From positions 1-64,000 of the forward strand of contig NZ_JACEOL010000014.1 in the NCBI RefSeq assembly GCF_013868055.1: a stretch of DNA of 64,000 bases, read 5' to 3'. Shown piece after piece: positions 28,052 to 38,486 of this stretch (position 1 is the first letter of the stretch; each line of letters begins with the position of its first letter). The notes under the pieces were generated by a model. That model searched no databases. It was not told the DNA's origin and saw nothing but the letters and a program-made list of their open reading frames with translations. The translations under genes and the position numbers were made by a program. The DNA is from Thermoactinomyces mirandus (GTDB taxonomy: Bacteria > Bacillota > Bacilli > Thermoactinomycetales > Thermoactinomycetaceae).

Positions 28052-28807
28052 ATGACAGACAAAATAAGCATCGAGGATTTTGACCTTTATTACGGAGAGA
28101 ACCAGGCGCTTAAAAAGATACGGTTAAATATTATCCCCAATCAGGTGACAGCTTTCATCGGCCCGTCCGGATGCGGAAAATCCACGCTCTTAAGAAGCAT
28201 GAACCGGATGAATGACATGATTCCGGGGGTTCACACATCGGGGCGGATCGCAATTGACGGGAAAAATATTTATGATCGGGAAACTGATCTGGTGCAGCTG
28301 CGGAAAAATGTGGGGATGGTGTTTCAACAACCCAATCCCTTTCCCATCTCGATCTATGATAATGTCGCCTATGGGCCGCGCATTCATGGAATAAAAACAA
28401 AAAAGAAGCTGGACGAGATTGTGGAACGTACCCTGAAACAGGCCAATTTGTGGGATGAAGTGAAAGATCGCCTGCATCTTTCCGCGATGGGACTGTCCGG
28501 CGGGCAGCAGCAGCGTTTGGTCATTGCCCGTGTGCTGGCGGTTGAACCGGATGTTATTCTGATGGACGAGCCGGCCTCCGCCCTGGATCCCATTTCCACG
28601 GAGCGTCTGGAAGAGCTGGTAATTCAGTTGAAGAAGGATTATACCATTGTCATTGTTACTCATAACATGCAGCAGGCCGCCCGTGTATCTGACAAAACCG
28701 TATTTTTTCTGAATGGGGAAATTATCGAGGTGAATGATACCGAGCAATTATTTACCCATCCTGAAGATCAGCGAACGGAACAATATATTAGTGGCCAGTT
28801 TGGCTGA
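28052..28807 (+). CDS. pstB: Phosphate ABC transporter ATPase PstB (copy 2)
   Basis: 251 residues, the standard PstB length, with [45 protein letters not shown] and [11 protein letters not shown]. It is close to copy 1 but clearly diverged, so the duplication is old. B. subtilis likewise has two consecutive pstB genes. The stop overlaps the first possible ATG of phoU, but the phoU ribosome site points to a start 18 bases further on. Confidence 0.94.
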   Translation: MTDKISIEDFDLYYGENQALKKIRLNIIPNQVTAFIGPSGCGKSTLLRSMNRMNDMIPGVHTSGRIAIDGKNIYDRETDLVQLRKNVGMVFQQPNPFPISIYDNVAYGPRIHGIKTKKKLDEIVERTLKQANLWDEVKDRLHLSAMGLSGGQQQRLVIARVLAVEPDVILMDEPASALDPISTERLEELVIQLKKDYTIVIVTHNMQQAARVSDKTVFFLNGEIIEVNDTEQLFTHPEDQRTEQYISGQFG

Positions 28808-28824
28808 TGAGAGGAGAGGTTACC

Positions 28825-29484
28825 ATGGCTGCCCGACAATTTGACCAGTCTCTGGGCGAGCTGAAAAAAAAGTTGCTGAAGATGGGCGAACAAGTTGAAA
28901 TCTCCATCAACAAGTCCATAAAATCCTTTGTAAAAAGGGATGTACAGCTTGCCAGGGAAATCATTGAACTGGATTGTCAAATCGATGAACTGAAAGTGGA
29001 GATAGACGACACTGTCACGAAACTGATTGCTACCAGGCAGCCAGTTGCAACCGATTTGCGCAAACTGATTGCGGCTATGAATATTGCCTCCGATCTGGAG
29101 AGAATGGCCGATTTGGCCGTCGATATTGCAGAAGAAGTGGTTGCTCTGGAAGAATCCAATCAGCCCCGAATCAATAATTTGTCCCTGATTCTGCAAATGG
29201 CGCAAATGACGCAGCAGATGGTGAATGATGGACTCAACAGCTATATTGACGGCAATATCGATCTCGCCCGGATGTTGGCCCGCCGTGATGATCAGGTGGA
29301 TCAGATGTATGAAAAAGTGGTCCGGGAAATGAGCGATTACATGCCGTTAAAGAACCAGTACGCAGATGCGGCACGGAAAGTATGCTTTGTGGCCCGCTTT
29401 CTGGAAAGAATTGCGGATCATGTAACCAATATTGCTGAAAATATCGTTTATATCCAAACCGGAAAACGGATCGACCTGAATTGA
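28825..29484 (+). CDS. phoU: Phosphate signalling protein PhoU
   Basis: 219 residues from ATG 28825, placed by AGGAGAGG. The protein is two three-helix PhoU repeats. Each carries the acidic metal-binding pattern, LIAAMNIASDLERMADLA in the first and VARFLERIADHVTNIAENI in the second. PhoU links Pst transporter activity to PhoR signalling and restrains phosphate uptake. PhoU is usual in many bacteria but is absent from the B. subtilis pst operon. Last gene of the pst operon; no clear terminator follows. Confidence 0.94.
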   Translation: MAARQFDQSLGELKKKLLKMGEQVEISINKSIKSFVKRDVQLAREIIELDCQIDELKVEIDDTVTKLIATRQPVATDLRKLIAAMNIASDLERMADLAVDIAEEVVALEESNQPRINNLSLILQMAQMTQQMVNDGLNSYIDGNIDLARMLARRDDQVDQMYEKVVREMSDYMPLKNQYADAARKVCFVARFLERIADHVTNIAENIVYIQTGKRIDLN

Positions 29485-29852
29485 GAACCAGGGACAGTTC
29501 ATCACTGCAACGCCTGTTTATGTGCAGGTAGAGCATACGGAAAGCAAAAGATTCACAAACATGTGAAGACAGGAACAGGCATACTTCATCGTAACGGGCA
29601 GCAGGTTTCTCCTCAAACTCCAGCATCAATATCAATCCTCTTTTTCTGTCTCCCATATCAGGGGGACTTTTCAATTTGGGAAAAAACATGGTTTTGATTG
29701 TTTGCTGTGTAAAGGACTTCGCTAAAGGGGAGTAAAACCGGGACAGAGATCCGGATGGAAAACTTTGCAATATGGAAATTGATCATGTTTTTACAAATCT
29801 GCCACAAATCCAGGTGTTGATTTTAAAGATAAAGAAAATTATACTTAAATCA
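29485..29852. other. Gap between phoU and the inositol locus
   Basis: No gene that I can support. A minus-strand frame continues from inside phoU (29234-29770), but its part within phoU is a shadow and the rest shows no family and no ribosome site. The sequence becomes AT-rich toward the inositol promoter. Confidence 0.4.
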
Positions 29853-29866
29853 AGTAAGCGTTTACA
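29853..29866 (+). promoter_or_regulatory. Catabolite-responsive element (cre)-like site
   Basis: AGTAAGCGTTTACA differs from the palindromic cre TGTAAGCGTTTACA only at its first base. It lies about 335 bases before the symporter gene and could mediate CcpA repression of the inositol locus. It is also related to the local TTAAGCGCTTT operators. Confidence 0.5.
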
Positions 29867-29940
29867 AAAAGAAGATTGGTTTGCGGCAAAAATTGAAGAT
29901 ATATATCAAGTAAAGAAATCGTTTTATTTTTTGGTTTTTA

Positions 29941-29954
29941 GTTAAGCGCTTTAC
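29941..29954 (+). promoter_or_regulatory. LacI-type operator O1 of the inositol locus
   Basis: GTTAAGCGCTTTAC, a near-palindrome centred on AGCGCT. The same word recurs at 30036, 32915 and 33791. The LacI-family gene in this cluster is the likely binder. Confidence 0.6.
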
Positions 29955-30035
29955 TAAATATTGAGTAAAGGGGGAATAGCCGAATATTAAAAGAACAATC
30001 TATTTAAAACAGATATTATTTTATTCTGTTTGTTG

Positions 30036-30049
30036 GTTAAGCGCTTTTT
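30036..30049 (+). promoter_or_regulatory. LacI-type operator O2 of the inositol locus
   Basis: GTTAAGCGCTTTTT, 95 bases downstream of O1. That is close to nine helical turns, so a dimer-of-dimers could loop the two sites. It lies 153 bases before the symporter start. Confidence 0.6.
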
Positions 30050-30188
30050 TATGTTTTTTCATGCTGCTTAAACGGATCTGAATTGCAGTTGATAGATATA
30101 AAAAAGCTTCCAATATTCCGGAACACCACGAAGGTAACTGATCTGGTTCGGTGAACATCCTGACTAACTTGCAGAGGAGAGAGCCAAT

Positions 30189-31784
30189 TTGATTTATTTT
30201 TCTGTTCTGTCTTTCATTTTGATTATAGCTGCAGTCTGGTTTTTTGCTTACAAGAGAAGTCGTGCAGTTGATAATACCAGTTCAGAAGGTTACTTTCTCG
30301 GTGGTCGCAGTTTGACGGCGGTGACGATCGCCGGTTCAATCATCATGACCAATTTGTCCACGGAGCAGATCGTCGGACAGAATGGCCAGAGTTATATGGC
30401 CGGGATGGAAGTGATGGCCTGGGAAGTTACGGCTGCGATTGCCATTGTTTTGCTGGCGCTTGTTTTTTTGCCAAAGTATTTGAAGTATGGCGTGGATACG
30501 ATCCCCGACTTTATTGAAAGACGCTATGATACAACTACCAAAAGAATTGTTTCTGTCCTGTTTATTTTTACTTATATGATTTCATTTCTGCCAGTTGTGC
30601 TGTATTCGGGCTCACTCGTTTTCAACAAAATTTTCAACGTGAGTGAAACGATGGGGATCGATCAGCTGGTGGCTGTCGCCCTTATTGCCGCAGGCATTGG
30701 TGTTATCGGTCTGATGTACTTGCTGATGGGCGGATTGTCATTGGGTGCATTCAGTGATACCGTCTATGGGATTGGCCTGTTGATCGGGGGGCTGTCCATC
30801 CCGGTGCTGGGGCTGATTGTTCTCGGAGATGGGAGCTTTTTTGGCGGGCTTGATCTGATCAGAACCAATACACCGGAAAAGTTGAACTCGATCGGAGCAA
30901 TCGATTCCAAAATTGTTCCCTGGCCAACGCTTTTTTTCGGCATGTTCTTTAACAACTTGTTTTATTGGTGTACAAACCAGATGATTGTTCAAAAGACATT
31001 GGCTGGAAAAAACCTGAAAGAAGGCCAGAAAGGAGCATTGTATGTAGGTTTTTTCAAGATTTTCGGCGCGCTGTTCCTTGTTTTCCCGGGCATTATCGCA
31101 TTCAATATGTTTGGAGATTCGCTTTCAACTCCTGATGATGCTTATCCCAGCCTGCTTACCGCAGTATTGCCCGAATGGGCGTACGGGATTTTTGGAGCCG
31201 TGATCTTTGGTGCGATCCTGAGTTCATTTGTGGGTGCCTTGAATGCCACAGCAACCTTGTTTACATTGGATTTTTACAAGCCTGTTTTCAGGAAAAATGC
31301 AACTGATAAACAGGTTGCAAGAGCTGGAAAAACGGTTACTGTTATTGTCGGCATGATATCGGTAATAATCGCCCCGCTGATTTCTTTCGCTCCAACCGGG
31401 CTGTACAATGTCGTGCAGCAATTTAACGGCTTGTACAGCATGCCGCTTTTGGCAATTATCGTGCTTGGTTTTTACTCCAGGTATGTAACCGCATTTGGAG
31501 CAAAAGTAACCCTTGTTTTCCACGTTGTGACCTATGCGTTTGCAAGTTTCTTTTTGTCCCACATTCATTACCTGTATGTATTAAGTGTTCTGTTCCTGGC
31601 GGATGTATTCATCCTGTGGCTGGTTGGAAGAATCAAACCGCTTGATCGACCGTTCGAATTTCAGGAAGGGCGGCATAAAGTGGATTTAACCCCGTGGAAA
31701 CATGTCAAATGGGTTAGCGCTCTGGTGGTTATTACTGTAATTGTAATGTACCTGACGTTTTCACCGCTGGGACTTGCCAAATAA
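30189..31784 (+). CDS. Sodium:solute symporter, probably for inositol
   Basis: 531 residues with about 14 membrane helices. SSS-family marks are SSEGYFLGGRSL near residue 34, ITNLSTEQIVGQNG-like sodium-site sequence (IIMTNLSTEQIVGQNGQSY region) and FIERRYDTTTKRI. Members of this branch carry sugars or inositols with Na+. The position as first gene of an inositol degradation cluster, behind two operators, suggests myo-inositol. Start is TTG 30189 with AGGAGAG upstream. It replaces the MFS transporters IolF/IolT used in B. subtilis. Confidence 0.85.
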   Translation: MIYFSVLSFILIIAAVWFFAYKRSRAVDNTSSEGYFLGGRSLTAVTIAGSIIMTNLSTEQIVGQNGQSYMAGMEVMAWEVTAAIAIVLLALVFLPKYLKYGVDTIPDFIERRYDTTTKRIVSVLFIFTYMISFLPVVLYSGSLVFNKIFNVSETMGIDQLVAVALIAAGIGVIGLMYLLMGGLSLGAFSDTVYGIGLLIGGLSIPVLGLIVLGDGSFFGGLDLIRTNTPEKLNSIGAIDSKIVPWPTLFFGMFFNNLFYWCTNQMIVQKTLAGKNLKEGQKGALYVGFFKIFGALFLVFPGIIAFNMFGDSLSTPDDAYPSLLTAVLPEWAYGIFGAVIFGAILSSFVGALNATATLFTLDFYKPVFRKNATDKQVARAGKTVTVIVGMISVIIAPLISFAPTGLYNVVQQFNGLYSMPLLAIIVLGFYSRYVTAFGAKVTLVFHVVTYAFASFFLSHIHYLYVLSVLFLADVFILWLVGRIKPLDRPFEFQEGRHKVDLTPWKHVKWVSALVVITVIVMYLTFSPLGLAK

Positions 31785-31827
31785 ACTTCATTTTACTCTG
31801 GCACAATTTATAAAGGGAGTGGATCCG

Positions 31828-32841
31828 ATGAGCAAAAAAATTACGGTTGGAGTTGTCGGAGCGGGAAGAATCGGGAAATTGCATATGAACAACATGAAAA
31901 ATATGCCACAAGTCAGATTGAAAACGGTTTCTGACATTTTTGCTGATGACCTGAAGGACTGGTTTGCAGAAAGCGGCGCAGAAAAGTTGACCAGGGATTA
32001 TCGGGAACTTGTAAATGACCCTGGGATTGATGCCGTGTTTATCTGTACTTCCACGGATACGCATATGCAGATCATCAGGGAGGCTGCCGGTGCCGGAAAA
32101 CACATTTTCTGTGAAAAGCCGATCAGTTTTTCAGAGGAAGAAACTCTAAAAGCCTATGAAGCAGTACAGAAAGCTGGCGTAAAGTTTCAGGTGGGATTTA
32201 ACAGGCGGTATGACAGGAACTTTCACAAAGTAAAACAGCTGGTGGAGAAAAAAGTAATCGGAGATCTGCATGTTTTGAAAATCACCTCAAGAGACCCCAA
32301 TCCACCCTCGCTGGACTATGTGTCGCGCTCCGGAGGTATCTTCATGGATATGACCATTCACGATTTTGACATGGCACGCTACATTTCCGGTTCGGAAGTG
32401 GAAGAAGTCCATGTTCAGGGAGCCACCCTGATCAATCCGAAGATTGCCGAGCTGGGTGACGTGGATACTGCCATCATCACTTTGAAATTTGCAAATGGTG
32501 CGATGGGAGTAATTGATAACAGCCGCCAGGCAGTGTACGGGTATGATCAGCGCCTTGAAGCTTTCGGTTCAAAAGGGTCTGCACAAGTAAACAATGAGAC
32601 GGAGTCCAGAGTGGATTTATTGTCGGAAGACGGGGTAAAGGGGGACAATCCACTGTATTTCTTCCTTGAAAGGTACAATGATGCATTTATCCAGGAAGTG
32701 AAAGAGTTCGTGGAAGCGGTTATGAACAATCAGGAAATCCGGACCACATTCAAAGATGGAATCATGGCGCAAAGAATTGCCATGGCCGCCAGAGAATCTC
32801 TGGAAAGCGGACAACCGGCAAAGGTTAAGGGACTGGAATGA
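31828..32841 (+). CDS. iolG: Inositol 2-dehydrogenase
   Basis: 337 residues from ATG 31828, eight bases after AAAGGGAG. It belongs to the Gfo/Idh/MocA family: N-terminal Rossmann motif VGVVGAGRIGKLH, the catalytic Lys in FCEKPIS (near residue 97) and the substrate segment GGIFMDMTIHDFDMARY with its His and Asp. It oxidises myo-inositol to scyllo-inosose with NAD+, the first catabolic step. A second family member lies at 39535 in the same cluster; the position next to the transporter and overall match favour this one as IolG. Confidence 0.88.
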   Translation: MSKKITVGVVGAGRIGKLHMNNMKNMPQVRLKTVSDIFADDLKDWFAESGAEKLTRDYRELVNDPGIDAVFICTSTDTHMQIIREAAGAGKHIFCEKPISFSEEETLKAYEAVQKAGVKFQVGFNRRYDRNFHKVKQLVEKKVIGDLHVLKITSRDPNPPSLDYVSRSGGIFMDMTIHDFDMARYISGSEVEEVHVQGATLINPKIAELGDVDTAIITLKFANGAMGVIDNSRQAVYGYDQRLEAFGSKGSAQVNNETESRVDLLSEDGVKGDNPLYFFLERYNDAFIQEVKEFVEAVMNNQEIRTTFKDGIMAQRIAMAARESLESGQPAKVKGLE

Positions 32842-32914
32842 TTTGATGCGCTTTGGTGAGAGAGCTCGATCATTGTATTAAAAAAATGAATGGGGTATAC
32901 TCATATTTGGATAG

Positions 32915-32928
32915 ATTAAGCGCTTTAC
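32915..32928 (+). promoter_or_regulatory. LacI-type operator O3, before iolB
   Basis: ATTAAGCGCTTTAC, 28 bases before the iolB start, immediately upstream of its ribosome site. Confidence 0.6.
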
Positions 32929-32955
32929 CAACAGTGCTGCGAGGAGGAAGGCTGG

Positions 32956-33762
32956 ATGTCTGGTTTGCATTTGAAACCTCATAAACCTGATCAGGATGGC
33001 AAAATCCTGGGAGTGACGCCGGAATCGGCAGGTTGGAAGTATGTGGGGTTTGAAGTTTACTCATTGAAAAAAGGCGATTTGCTTGAGAGAAAAACAGGAA
33101 AAAATGAAGTTTGTCTCGTTTTGTTGTCAGGGAGAGCGACGATCCGGACCGAGAAAAAGGAATTTAACGGCATCGGCAGGCGAATGAGCGTATTTGAAAA
33201 AATACCGCCTTATTCCGTTTACATTCCAAACGATGACCGTTACCAGGTTGAATCGCTCTCGGATCTGGAACTTGCCGTATGCATGGCCCCCGGAAAGGGA
33301 ACTTATCAGGCGCGATTGATTGCACCGGAAGACGTAAGGAAGTCTGATCGCGGTTCCGGAAAAATGAGCAGACGGATTCATGATATCCTTCCCGAGGACA
33401 GGGAAGCCGACAGTCTGCTTGTTGTTGAAGTATTCACACCGGATGGCAATACGTCAAGTTATCCGCCGCACAAACATGATCGGGAAAATCTTCCGCATGA
33501 ATCCTATCTGGAAGAAACATATTATCATGAACTTCATCCCAGGCAGGGGTTCGCATTTCAGCGGGTTTATAACGATGACCGTTCCGTGGATGAAACGATC
33601 TGCATCGAAAACCGTGACGTTGTTCTTGTGCCGGAAGGTTATCATCCCTTTACGACGGTACCCGGTTATGAATCATACTATTTGAATGTCATGGCCGGTC
33701 CGGTCAGAACCTGGAAATTTCACAATGCACCGGAACATGAATGGCTGTTTGAGAAAAATTGA
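32956..33762 (+). CDS. iolB: 5-deoxy-glucuronate isomerase
   Basis: 268 residues, normal for IolB, a bicupin that isomerises 5-deoxy-glucuronate to 5-dehydro-2-deoxygluconate. The C-terminal cupin shows SYPPHKHDRENLPHESYLEE with the metal-binding His/Glu set, then HPRQGFAFQRVYNDD and VLVPEGYHPFTTVPGYESYY. ATG 32956 follows GAGGAGGAAGG. An operator lies just upstream, suggesting an internal promoter. Confidence 0.93.
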   Translation: MSGLHLKPHKPDQDGKILGVTPESAGWKYVGFEVYSLKKGDLLERKTGKNEVCLVLLSGRATIRTEKKEFNGIGRRMSVFEKIPPYSVYIPNDDRYQVESLSDLELAVCMAPGKGTYQARLIAPEDVRKSDRGSGKMSRRIHDILPEDREADSLLVVEVFTPDGNTSSYPPHKHDRENLPHESYLEETYYHELHPRQGFAFQRVYNDDRSVDETICIENRDVVLVPEGYHPFTTVPGYESYYLNVMAGPVRTWKFHNAPEHEWLFEKN

Positions 33763-33790
33763 ATCAACGGAGTTCTTTTTACAGGATTAA

Positions 33791-33804
33791 GTTAAGCGCT
33801 TTAT
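33791..33804 (+). promoter_or_regulatory. LacI-type operator O4, between iolB and iolC
   Basis: GTTAAGCGCTTTAT, 28 bases after the iolB stop codon and 153 bases before the iolC start. It may control an internal promoter for the iolC-A-D-E genes. Confidence 0.55.
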
Positions 33805-33862
33805 CGAATTGAAGGATGAACCTGTCAATTTTCTGTAATGATCACGCAAGAGATGTTTCACG

Positions 33863-33933
33863 GCTACGGCAAGACAAACGGGCTGATGCCATGAATAAGG
33901 CAGACAGATTTTCACCCTGCCGCAGCTTTTTTT
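33863..33933 (+). terminator. Possible terminator/attenuator before iolC
   Basis: GCTACGGCAAG (33863-33873) can pair with CCTGCCGCAGC (33916-33926) at nine of eleven positions, and TTTTTTT follows (33927-33933). The large loop makes it uncertain. Confidence 0.35.
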
Positions 33934-33956
33934 AAACAAACAGAGTTAGGAGGATT

Positions 33957-34958
33957 ATGGTGGTTAACCTGAATTTCAAAACGGATCGACCGCTCGATCT
34001 GATCGCTGTTGGCAGACTTGCTGTCGATCTGAACACCGAGCAAATCAATTGCCCGATGGAAGAAACGAGATCGTTTACCAAATATGTCGGCGGTTCACCA
34101 GCCAACATCGCCATTGGCGCCGCGCAACTCGGGCTTAAATGCGGTTTTATCGGCAAGGTTTCCGACGACCAGATGGGACGGTTTATCGTTCGTTTCCTGG
34201 AAGAGAAAAAAATGGATACTTCCGGTGTTGTCGTGGATAAAACGGGCGCTGTTACCGGACTTGCTTTTACAGAAATCAAGAGTCCCAATGATTGCAGCAT
34301 TTTGATGTACCGTGACAATGTTGCAGATTTGAAGCTGGAAACATCCGAGGTCTCCGAAGATTATATCAAAAAGACCAGGGCATTGCTGATTTCCGGCACT
34401 GCCCTGGCCGCAAGCCCGTCACGCGAAGCTGTCTTTCTTGCACTGGAGTATGCCCGCAAACATGATGCAGTTGTATTTTTTGACCTCGATTATCGCCCCT
34501 ATACCTGGACTTCCGATAAGGAGACCGCCATCTATTATAATCTGGCAGCGGAAAAATGTGACGTCATTATCGGAACAAGAGAAGAATTTGACATGATGGA
34601 GCAATTTGAAAAAGAAAAAAAGACCGATCGGGAAACCGCAGGGAAATGGTTTGGTCATCATGCAGAAATCGTTGTGATCAAGCATGGTTCCAAAGGTTCG
34701 ATCACCTATACCAAAGATGGCCACTCCTATACTGGCGGCATTTTCAGGACAAAAGTACTGAAAACATTTGGCGCCGGGGACAGTTATGCGTCCGCATTCA
34801 TCTACGGTTTGATGAATGGATGGGAGATTTCGCGGGCCATGGAATATGGCAGTGCTTCTGCTGCAATCGTCATATCCCGGCACAGTTGTTCTGAAGCAAT
34901 GCCGACAAAGGCAGAATTGGATAAGTTTGTCAAAACGGCGGAAAGAATCGATACCTGA
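33957..34958 (+). CDS. iolC: 5-dehydro-2-deoxygluconokinase
   Basis: 333 residues of the PfkB/ribokinase family. An N-terminal VGRLAVDLN is followed by the signature region VGGSPANIAIGAAQLG and the C-terminal anion-hole motif TFGAGDSYASAF with the catalytic Asp. It phosphorylates 5-dehydro-2-deoxygluconate, giving the substrate of IolJ. Start ATG 33957 lies only three bases behind AGGAGG, so the next codon, GTG 33960, may be the true start. It begins a run iolC-iolA-iolD-iolE. Confidence 0.92.
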   Translation: MVVNLNFKTDRPLDLIAVGRLAVDLNTEQINCPMEETRSFTKYVGGSPANIAIGAAQLGLKCGFIGKVSDDQMGRFIVRFLEEKKMDTSGVVVDKTGAVTGLAFTEIKSPNDCSILMYRDNVADLKLETSEVSEDYIKKTRALLISGTALAASPSREAVFLALEYARKHDAVVFFDLDYRPYTWTSDKETAIYYNLAAEKCDVIIGTREEFDMMEQFEKEKKTDRETAGKWFGHHAEIVVIKHGSKGSITYTKDGHSYTGGIFRTKVLKTFGAGDSYASAFIYGLMNGWEISRAMEYGSASAAIVISRHSCSEAMPTKAELDKFVKTAERIDT

Positions 34959-35014
34959 TAGGATCTGAGCAACAATAATTTAACGTCAATATTTCTGGCA
35001 GGAGGTAAACATCC

Positions 35015-36460
35015 GTGAAAACGCTGAAAAACTATATCAACGGGAAATGGGTTGAATCCGGATCCGACAAAACCGAAGAAGTATTTAACCCGGCAACCGG
35101 TGAAGTGATCGCCTTTGTTCCGATTTCTACCAAAGAAGAAGTGGATGAATCCGTCAAAGCAGCAAAAACCGCTTTTGAAACATGGAAAAATGTCGCTGTT
35201 CCAAAACGGGCCCGCATCCTGTTCAAATATCAGCAATTGCTTGTTGACCACTCAGATGAACTGGCGAAACTGATTACGGTGGAAAACGGGAAAAATCTGA
35301 AGGAAGCAAAAGGTGAAGTACAACGGGGCATTGAAAATGTCGAATTTGCTGCCGGAGCCCCAACCCTGATGATGGGGGACAATCTTGCCACCATCGCAAC
35401 GGAACTGGAATCAGCAGTGTACCGGTATCCGGTTGGTGTCATAGGAGGGATTACCCCGTTTAACTTTCCGATGATGGTTCCATGCTGGATGTTCCCAATG
35501 GCAATTGTCCTCGGCAATACCTTTGTATTGAAACCGTCGGAGCGTACCCCCCTTACCGCCAACCGTCTGGTTGAGCTTGCAGAAGAGGCCGGTTTTCCCA
35601 AAGGTGTTTTCAACATCGTTCACGGTGCACATGATGTCGTAAACGGGTTACTGGATCATCCGGACGTTGCCCGCATTTCCTTTGTTGGTTCCCGGCCTGT
35701 GGCGGAATATGTTTACAAGCGGGGCACGGAAAATCTGAAACGTGTTCAGGCGTTGGCCGGCGCGAAAAACCACTCGATCGTACTGAAAGATGCCAATCTT
35801 GACAATGCCGCCACCCAGGTTCTGAATGCGGCATTCGGGTCAGCCGGTGAACGTTGCATGGCGGCCGCAGTCGTCACGGTGGAAGAAACGGTTGCAGACC
35901 AATTTATCAGTGAGCTTGTGCAAAAAGCGGACAATGTAACAATTGGCAACGGTCTCGATGATGATGTTTTTCTTGGACCGGTCATCCGCAAACAACACAA
36001 GGATCGAACCCTTGGCTACATTGAAACAGGCGAAAAAGAAGGGGCCAGACTGGTTCGCGACGGACGCAGGGACAAGGCGGCTCAAGAAAAAGGATACTTT
36101 GTGGGCCCGACCATTTTTGACCATGTCACCACAGATATGAAAATCTGGGAAGATGAAATTTTTGCCCCGGTTCTTTGCATTGTACGTGTAAAAGATCTTG
36201 ATGAAGCGATTAAAGTGGCGAATCAGTCGCGCTTTGCCAATGGAGCCTGCATTTTCACAAGAGACGGTGGTTCGGTGCGCAAATTCCGGGAAAACATGGA
36301 TGCCGGCATGCTTGGCGTTAATATTGGAGTTCCCGCTCCGATGGCATTTTTCCCGTTCTCCGGCTGGAAAGATTCTTTCTATGGTGATCTGCATGCCAAT
36401 GGGAAAGACAGTATCGAATTTTACACCCGCAAAAAAGTGATTACCAGCCGCTGGGTCTGA
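35015..36460 (+). CDS. iolA: Methylmalonate-semialdehyde dehydrogenase (acylating)
   Basis: 481 residues of the CoA-acylating aldehyde dehydrogenase type (MmsA/IolA). It turns malonate semialdehyde into acetyl-CoA and CO2 in the last step of inositol breakdown. Markers are [18 protein letters not shown], the catalytic Cys in SAGERCMAA (about residue 285) and [13 protein letters not shown]. The active-site pattern lacks the general-base Glu of non-acylating enzymes, as expected. GTG start after GGAGG. Confidence 0.93.
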   Translation: MKTLKNYINGKWVESGSDKTEEVFNPATGEVIAFVPISTKEEVDESVKAAKTAFETWKNVAVPKRARILFKYQQLLVDHSDELAKLITVENGKNLKEAKGEVQRGIENVEFAAGAPTLMMGDNLATIATELESAVYRYPVGVIGGITPFNFPMMVPCWMFPMAIVLGNTFVLKPSERTPLTANRLVELAEEAGFPKGVFNIVHGAHDVVNGLLDHPDVARISFVGSRPVAEYVYKRGTENLKRVQALAGAKNHSIVLKDANLDNAATQVLNAAFGSAGERCMAAAVVTVEETVADQFISELVQKADNVTIGNGLDDDVFLGPVIRKQHKDRTLGYIETGEKEGARLVRDGRRDKAAQEKGYFVGPTIFDHVTTDMKIWEDEIFAPVLCIVRVKDLDEAIKVANQSRFANGACIFTRDGGSVRKFRENMDAGMLGVNIGVPAPMAFFPFSGWKDSFYGDLHANGKDSIEFYTRKKVITSRWV

Positions 36461-36495
36461 CAAGAACAGGATTTTTGGGGAATTGGGGTGAGAGT

Positions 36496-38421
36496 ATGAA
36501 ATTGACGACAGCACAAGCCTTGATCAAATTTCTAAATAACCAGTATATCGAAGCGGACGGCAAGGAACAAAAACTGTTCAGGGGCATTTTTACCATTTTT
36601 GGTCATGGAAATGTCCTGGGGCTTGGACAGGCACTCGAACAGGATGCCGGGGATTTGGAAGTTTACCAGGGAAGAAATGAGCAGGGAATGGCGCATGCGG
36701 CAATCGGATTTGCCAAGCAGAAGCACCGCAGGCAGATAATCGCCTGTACTTCATCGGTGGGTCCGGGGGCAGCCAATATGGTAACCGCAGCTGCGACCGC
36801 CACCGCCAACAGCATTCCGCTCCTTTTGCTGCCTGGTGACACATTTGCCACCCGCCAGCCGGACCCGGTACTGCAGCAAATCGAACAGCCTTATAATGCC
36901 GGCTTGACCACGAATGACGCTTTCCGTCCGGTCAGTAAATACTGGGACCGGGTGACCCGCCCCGAGCAGCTGATGACCGCGATGCTGAATGCTGTTCGCG
37001 TACTGACGGACCCGGCCGAAACCGGCGCGGTAACGGTTGCCCTGCCGCAGGATGTCCAGGCAGAAGCGTATGATTATCCGGAATCCTTTTTTAAAAAACG
37101 TGTTCATCGTTTTGCAAGGAGAAGACCTGTCAGGTTTGAACTGGAACAAGTGGCGGCCCTGTTCAAAAACAGCAAAAAACCGTTAGTCATCTGCGGTGGG
37201 GGAGTTCGCTACTCGGAAGCAGCCGCTGTGCTGGACCAGTTTGTAAAGGCGTTTCATATCCCGTTTGCCGAAACACAGGCTGGAAAAAGCACATTGCCAT
37301 CCACCCATCCGCTGAATCTGGGCGGAATCGGCGTTACCGGCAACGCTGCTGCCAACCGGATTGCCAAAGAAGCAGACCTGGTAATTGGAGTCGGAACCCG
37401 TTTTACGGATTTTACCACCGCTTCCAAACAGCTTTTCCAAAATGACAAAGTGGCTTTTGTTACAATCAATGTTTCAGATTTTCATGCTTCCAAACTGGAT
37501 GCCACCAAGATTGTTGCCGATGCGAAAGCAGGTCTTGAGGATCTCCAGGCTGAGCTTAAGAAAATCGGGTACCGGTCCGGTTACCAGGGTGAAATTGAAC
37601 AGGCCAGACAGGATTGGCAAAGAGAGCTGGAACGCCTTTGCCAAACCGATTTTCATGCGGAAGGCTACAAGCCGGAAATTGCGGGGCATTTGGATGAGAA
37701 ACTGACTGAATATGTGCAGGCCTTCAATTCCTGTTTGACACAGACTGCCGTTTTGGGAAAAGTGAATGAATTGATTGCCGATGATGCCATTGTGGTAGGT
37801 GCTTCCGGAAGCCTGCCAGGGGACATGCAGCGGATGTGGGTCAGTATCCGGCCTGATACTTACCATATGGAATACGGTTATTCATGCATGGGATATGAAA
37901 TAGCCGCCGCTTTGGGAGCCAAAATCGCCAGGCCGGATCAGGAAGTTTATGCCATGGTCGGCGATGGCAGCTACATGATGCTTCATTCTGAATTGATAAC
38001 GAGTATTCAGGAAGGAAAGAAAATTAATGTCATCGTCTTTGACAACGCCGGGTTTGGCTGTATTAACAACTTGCAAATGGATCACGGGATGGGCAGCTTT
38101 GCCACTGAATTTCGCAAACGAAGTGAAAAAACAAAGCAGCTGGACGGACCCATTATCCAGATTGATTTTGCCAAGAGTGCCGCTGCTTATGGTGCCGTAA
38201 CCTATACGGTCCGGACGATGGAGGAACTGGAACAGGCATTGCAAGATGCCAAAAAACAGACGGTTTCCACGTTGATCGATATCAAAGTGCTTCCCAAAAC
38301 AATGACCGATGGTTACGACAGCTGGTGGCATGTTGGAGTTGCCGAGGTCTCGGAAAAAGAACCGATCCGCAAAGCATATCAGGATTGCCTGAAGCAATTG
38401 GAAAAAGCGAGAAAGTATTGA
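36496..38421 (+). CDS. iolD: 3D-(3,5/4)-trihydroxycyclohexane-1,2-dione hydrolase
   Basis: 641 residues, a thiamine-diphosphate enzyme that opens the ring of the diketone intermediate to 5-deoxy-glucuronate. The Pyr domain carries the catalytic Glu in [17 protein letters not shown]. The central domain follows, then the PP domain with [13 protein letters not shown]...NAGFG (Mg/ThDP site, about 490-525). ATG 36496 is preceded by GGGGTGAG. The frame is also open to an upstream GTG-type start at 36475 that would overlap this site. Confidence 0.93.
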   Translation: MKLTTAQALIKFLNNQYIEADGKEQKLFRGIFTIFGHGNVLGLGQALEQDAGDLEVYQGRNEQGMAHAAIGFAKQKHRRQIIACTSSVGPGAANMVTAAATATANSIPLLLLPGDTFATRQPDPVLQQIEQPYNAGLTTNDAFRPVSKYWDRVTRPEQLMTAMLNAVRVLTDPAETGAVTVALPQDVQAEAYDYPESFFKKRVHRFARRRPVRFELEQVAALFKNSKKPLVICGGGVRYSEAAAVLDQFVKAFHIPFAETQAGKSTLPSTHPLNLGGIGVTGNAAANRIAKEADLVIGVGTRFTDFTTASKQLFQNDKVAFVTINVSDFHASKLDATKIVADAKAGLEDLQAELKKIGYRSGYQGEIEQARQDWQRELERLCQTDFHAEGYKPEIAGHLDEKLTEYVQAFNSCLTQTAVLGKVNELIADDAIVVGASGSLPGDMQRMWVSIRPDTYHMEYGYSCMGYEIAAALGAKIARPDQEVYAMVGDGSYMMLHSELITSIQEGKKINVIVFDNAGFGCINNLQMDHGMGSFATEFRKRSEKTKQLDGPIIQIDFAKSAAAYGAVTYTVRTMEELEQALQDAKKQTVSTLIDIKVLPKTMTDGYDSWWHVGVAEVSEKEPIRKAYQDCLKQLEKARKY

Positions 38422-38486
38422 ATAGGGTACTTGTTTGAAACCGTTCCAAAATACATGCAGATGATTACCACACAGGGGGTACGTTT

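Noticed and set aside
27183-28807. Two consecutive pstB genes as a novelty
   Set aside because: B. subtilis and relatives also have two pstB genes in tandem; only the N-terminal extension is unusual.
29234-29770. 178-codon minus-strand ORF after phoU
   Set aside because: Half of it is antisense to phoU, there is no ribosome site, and the sequence fits no family.
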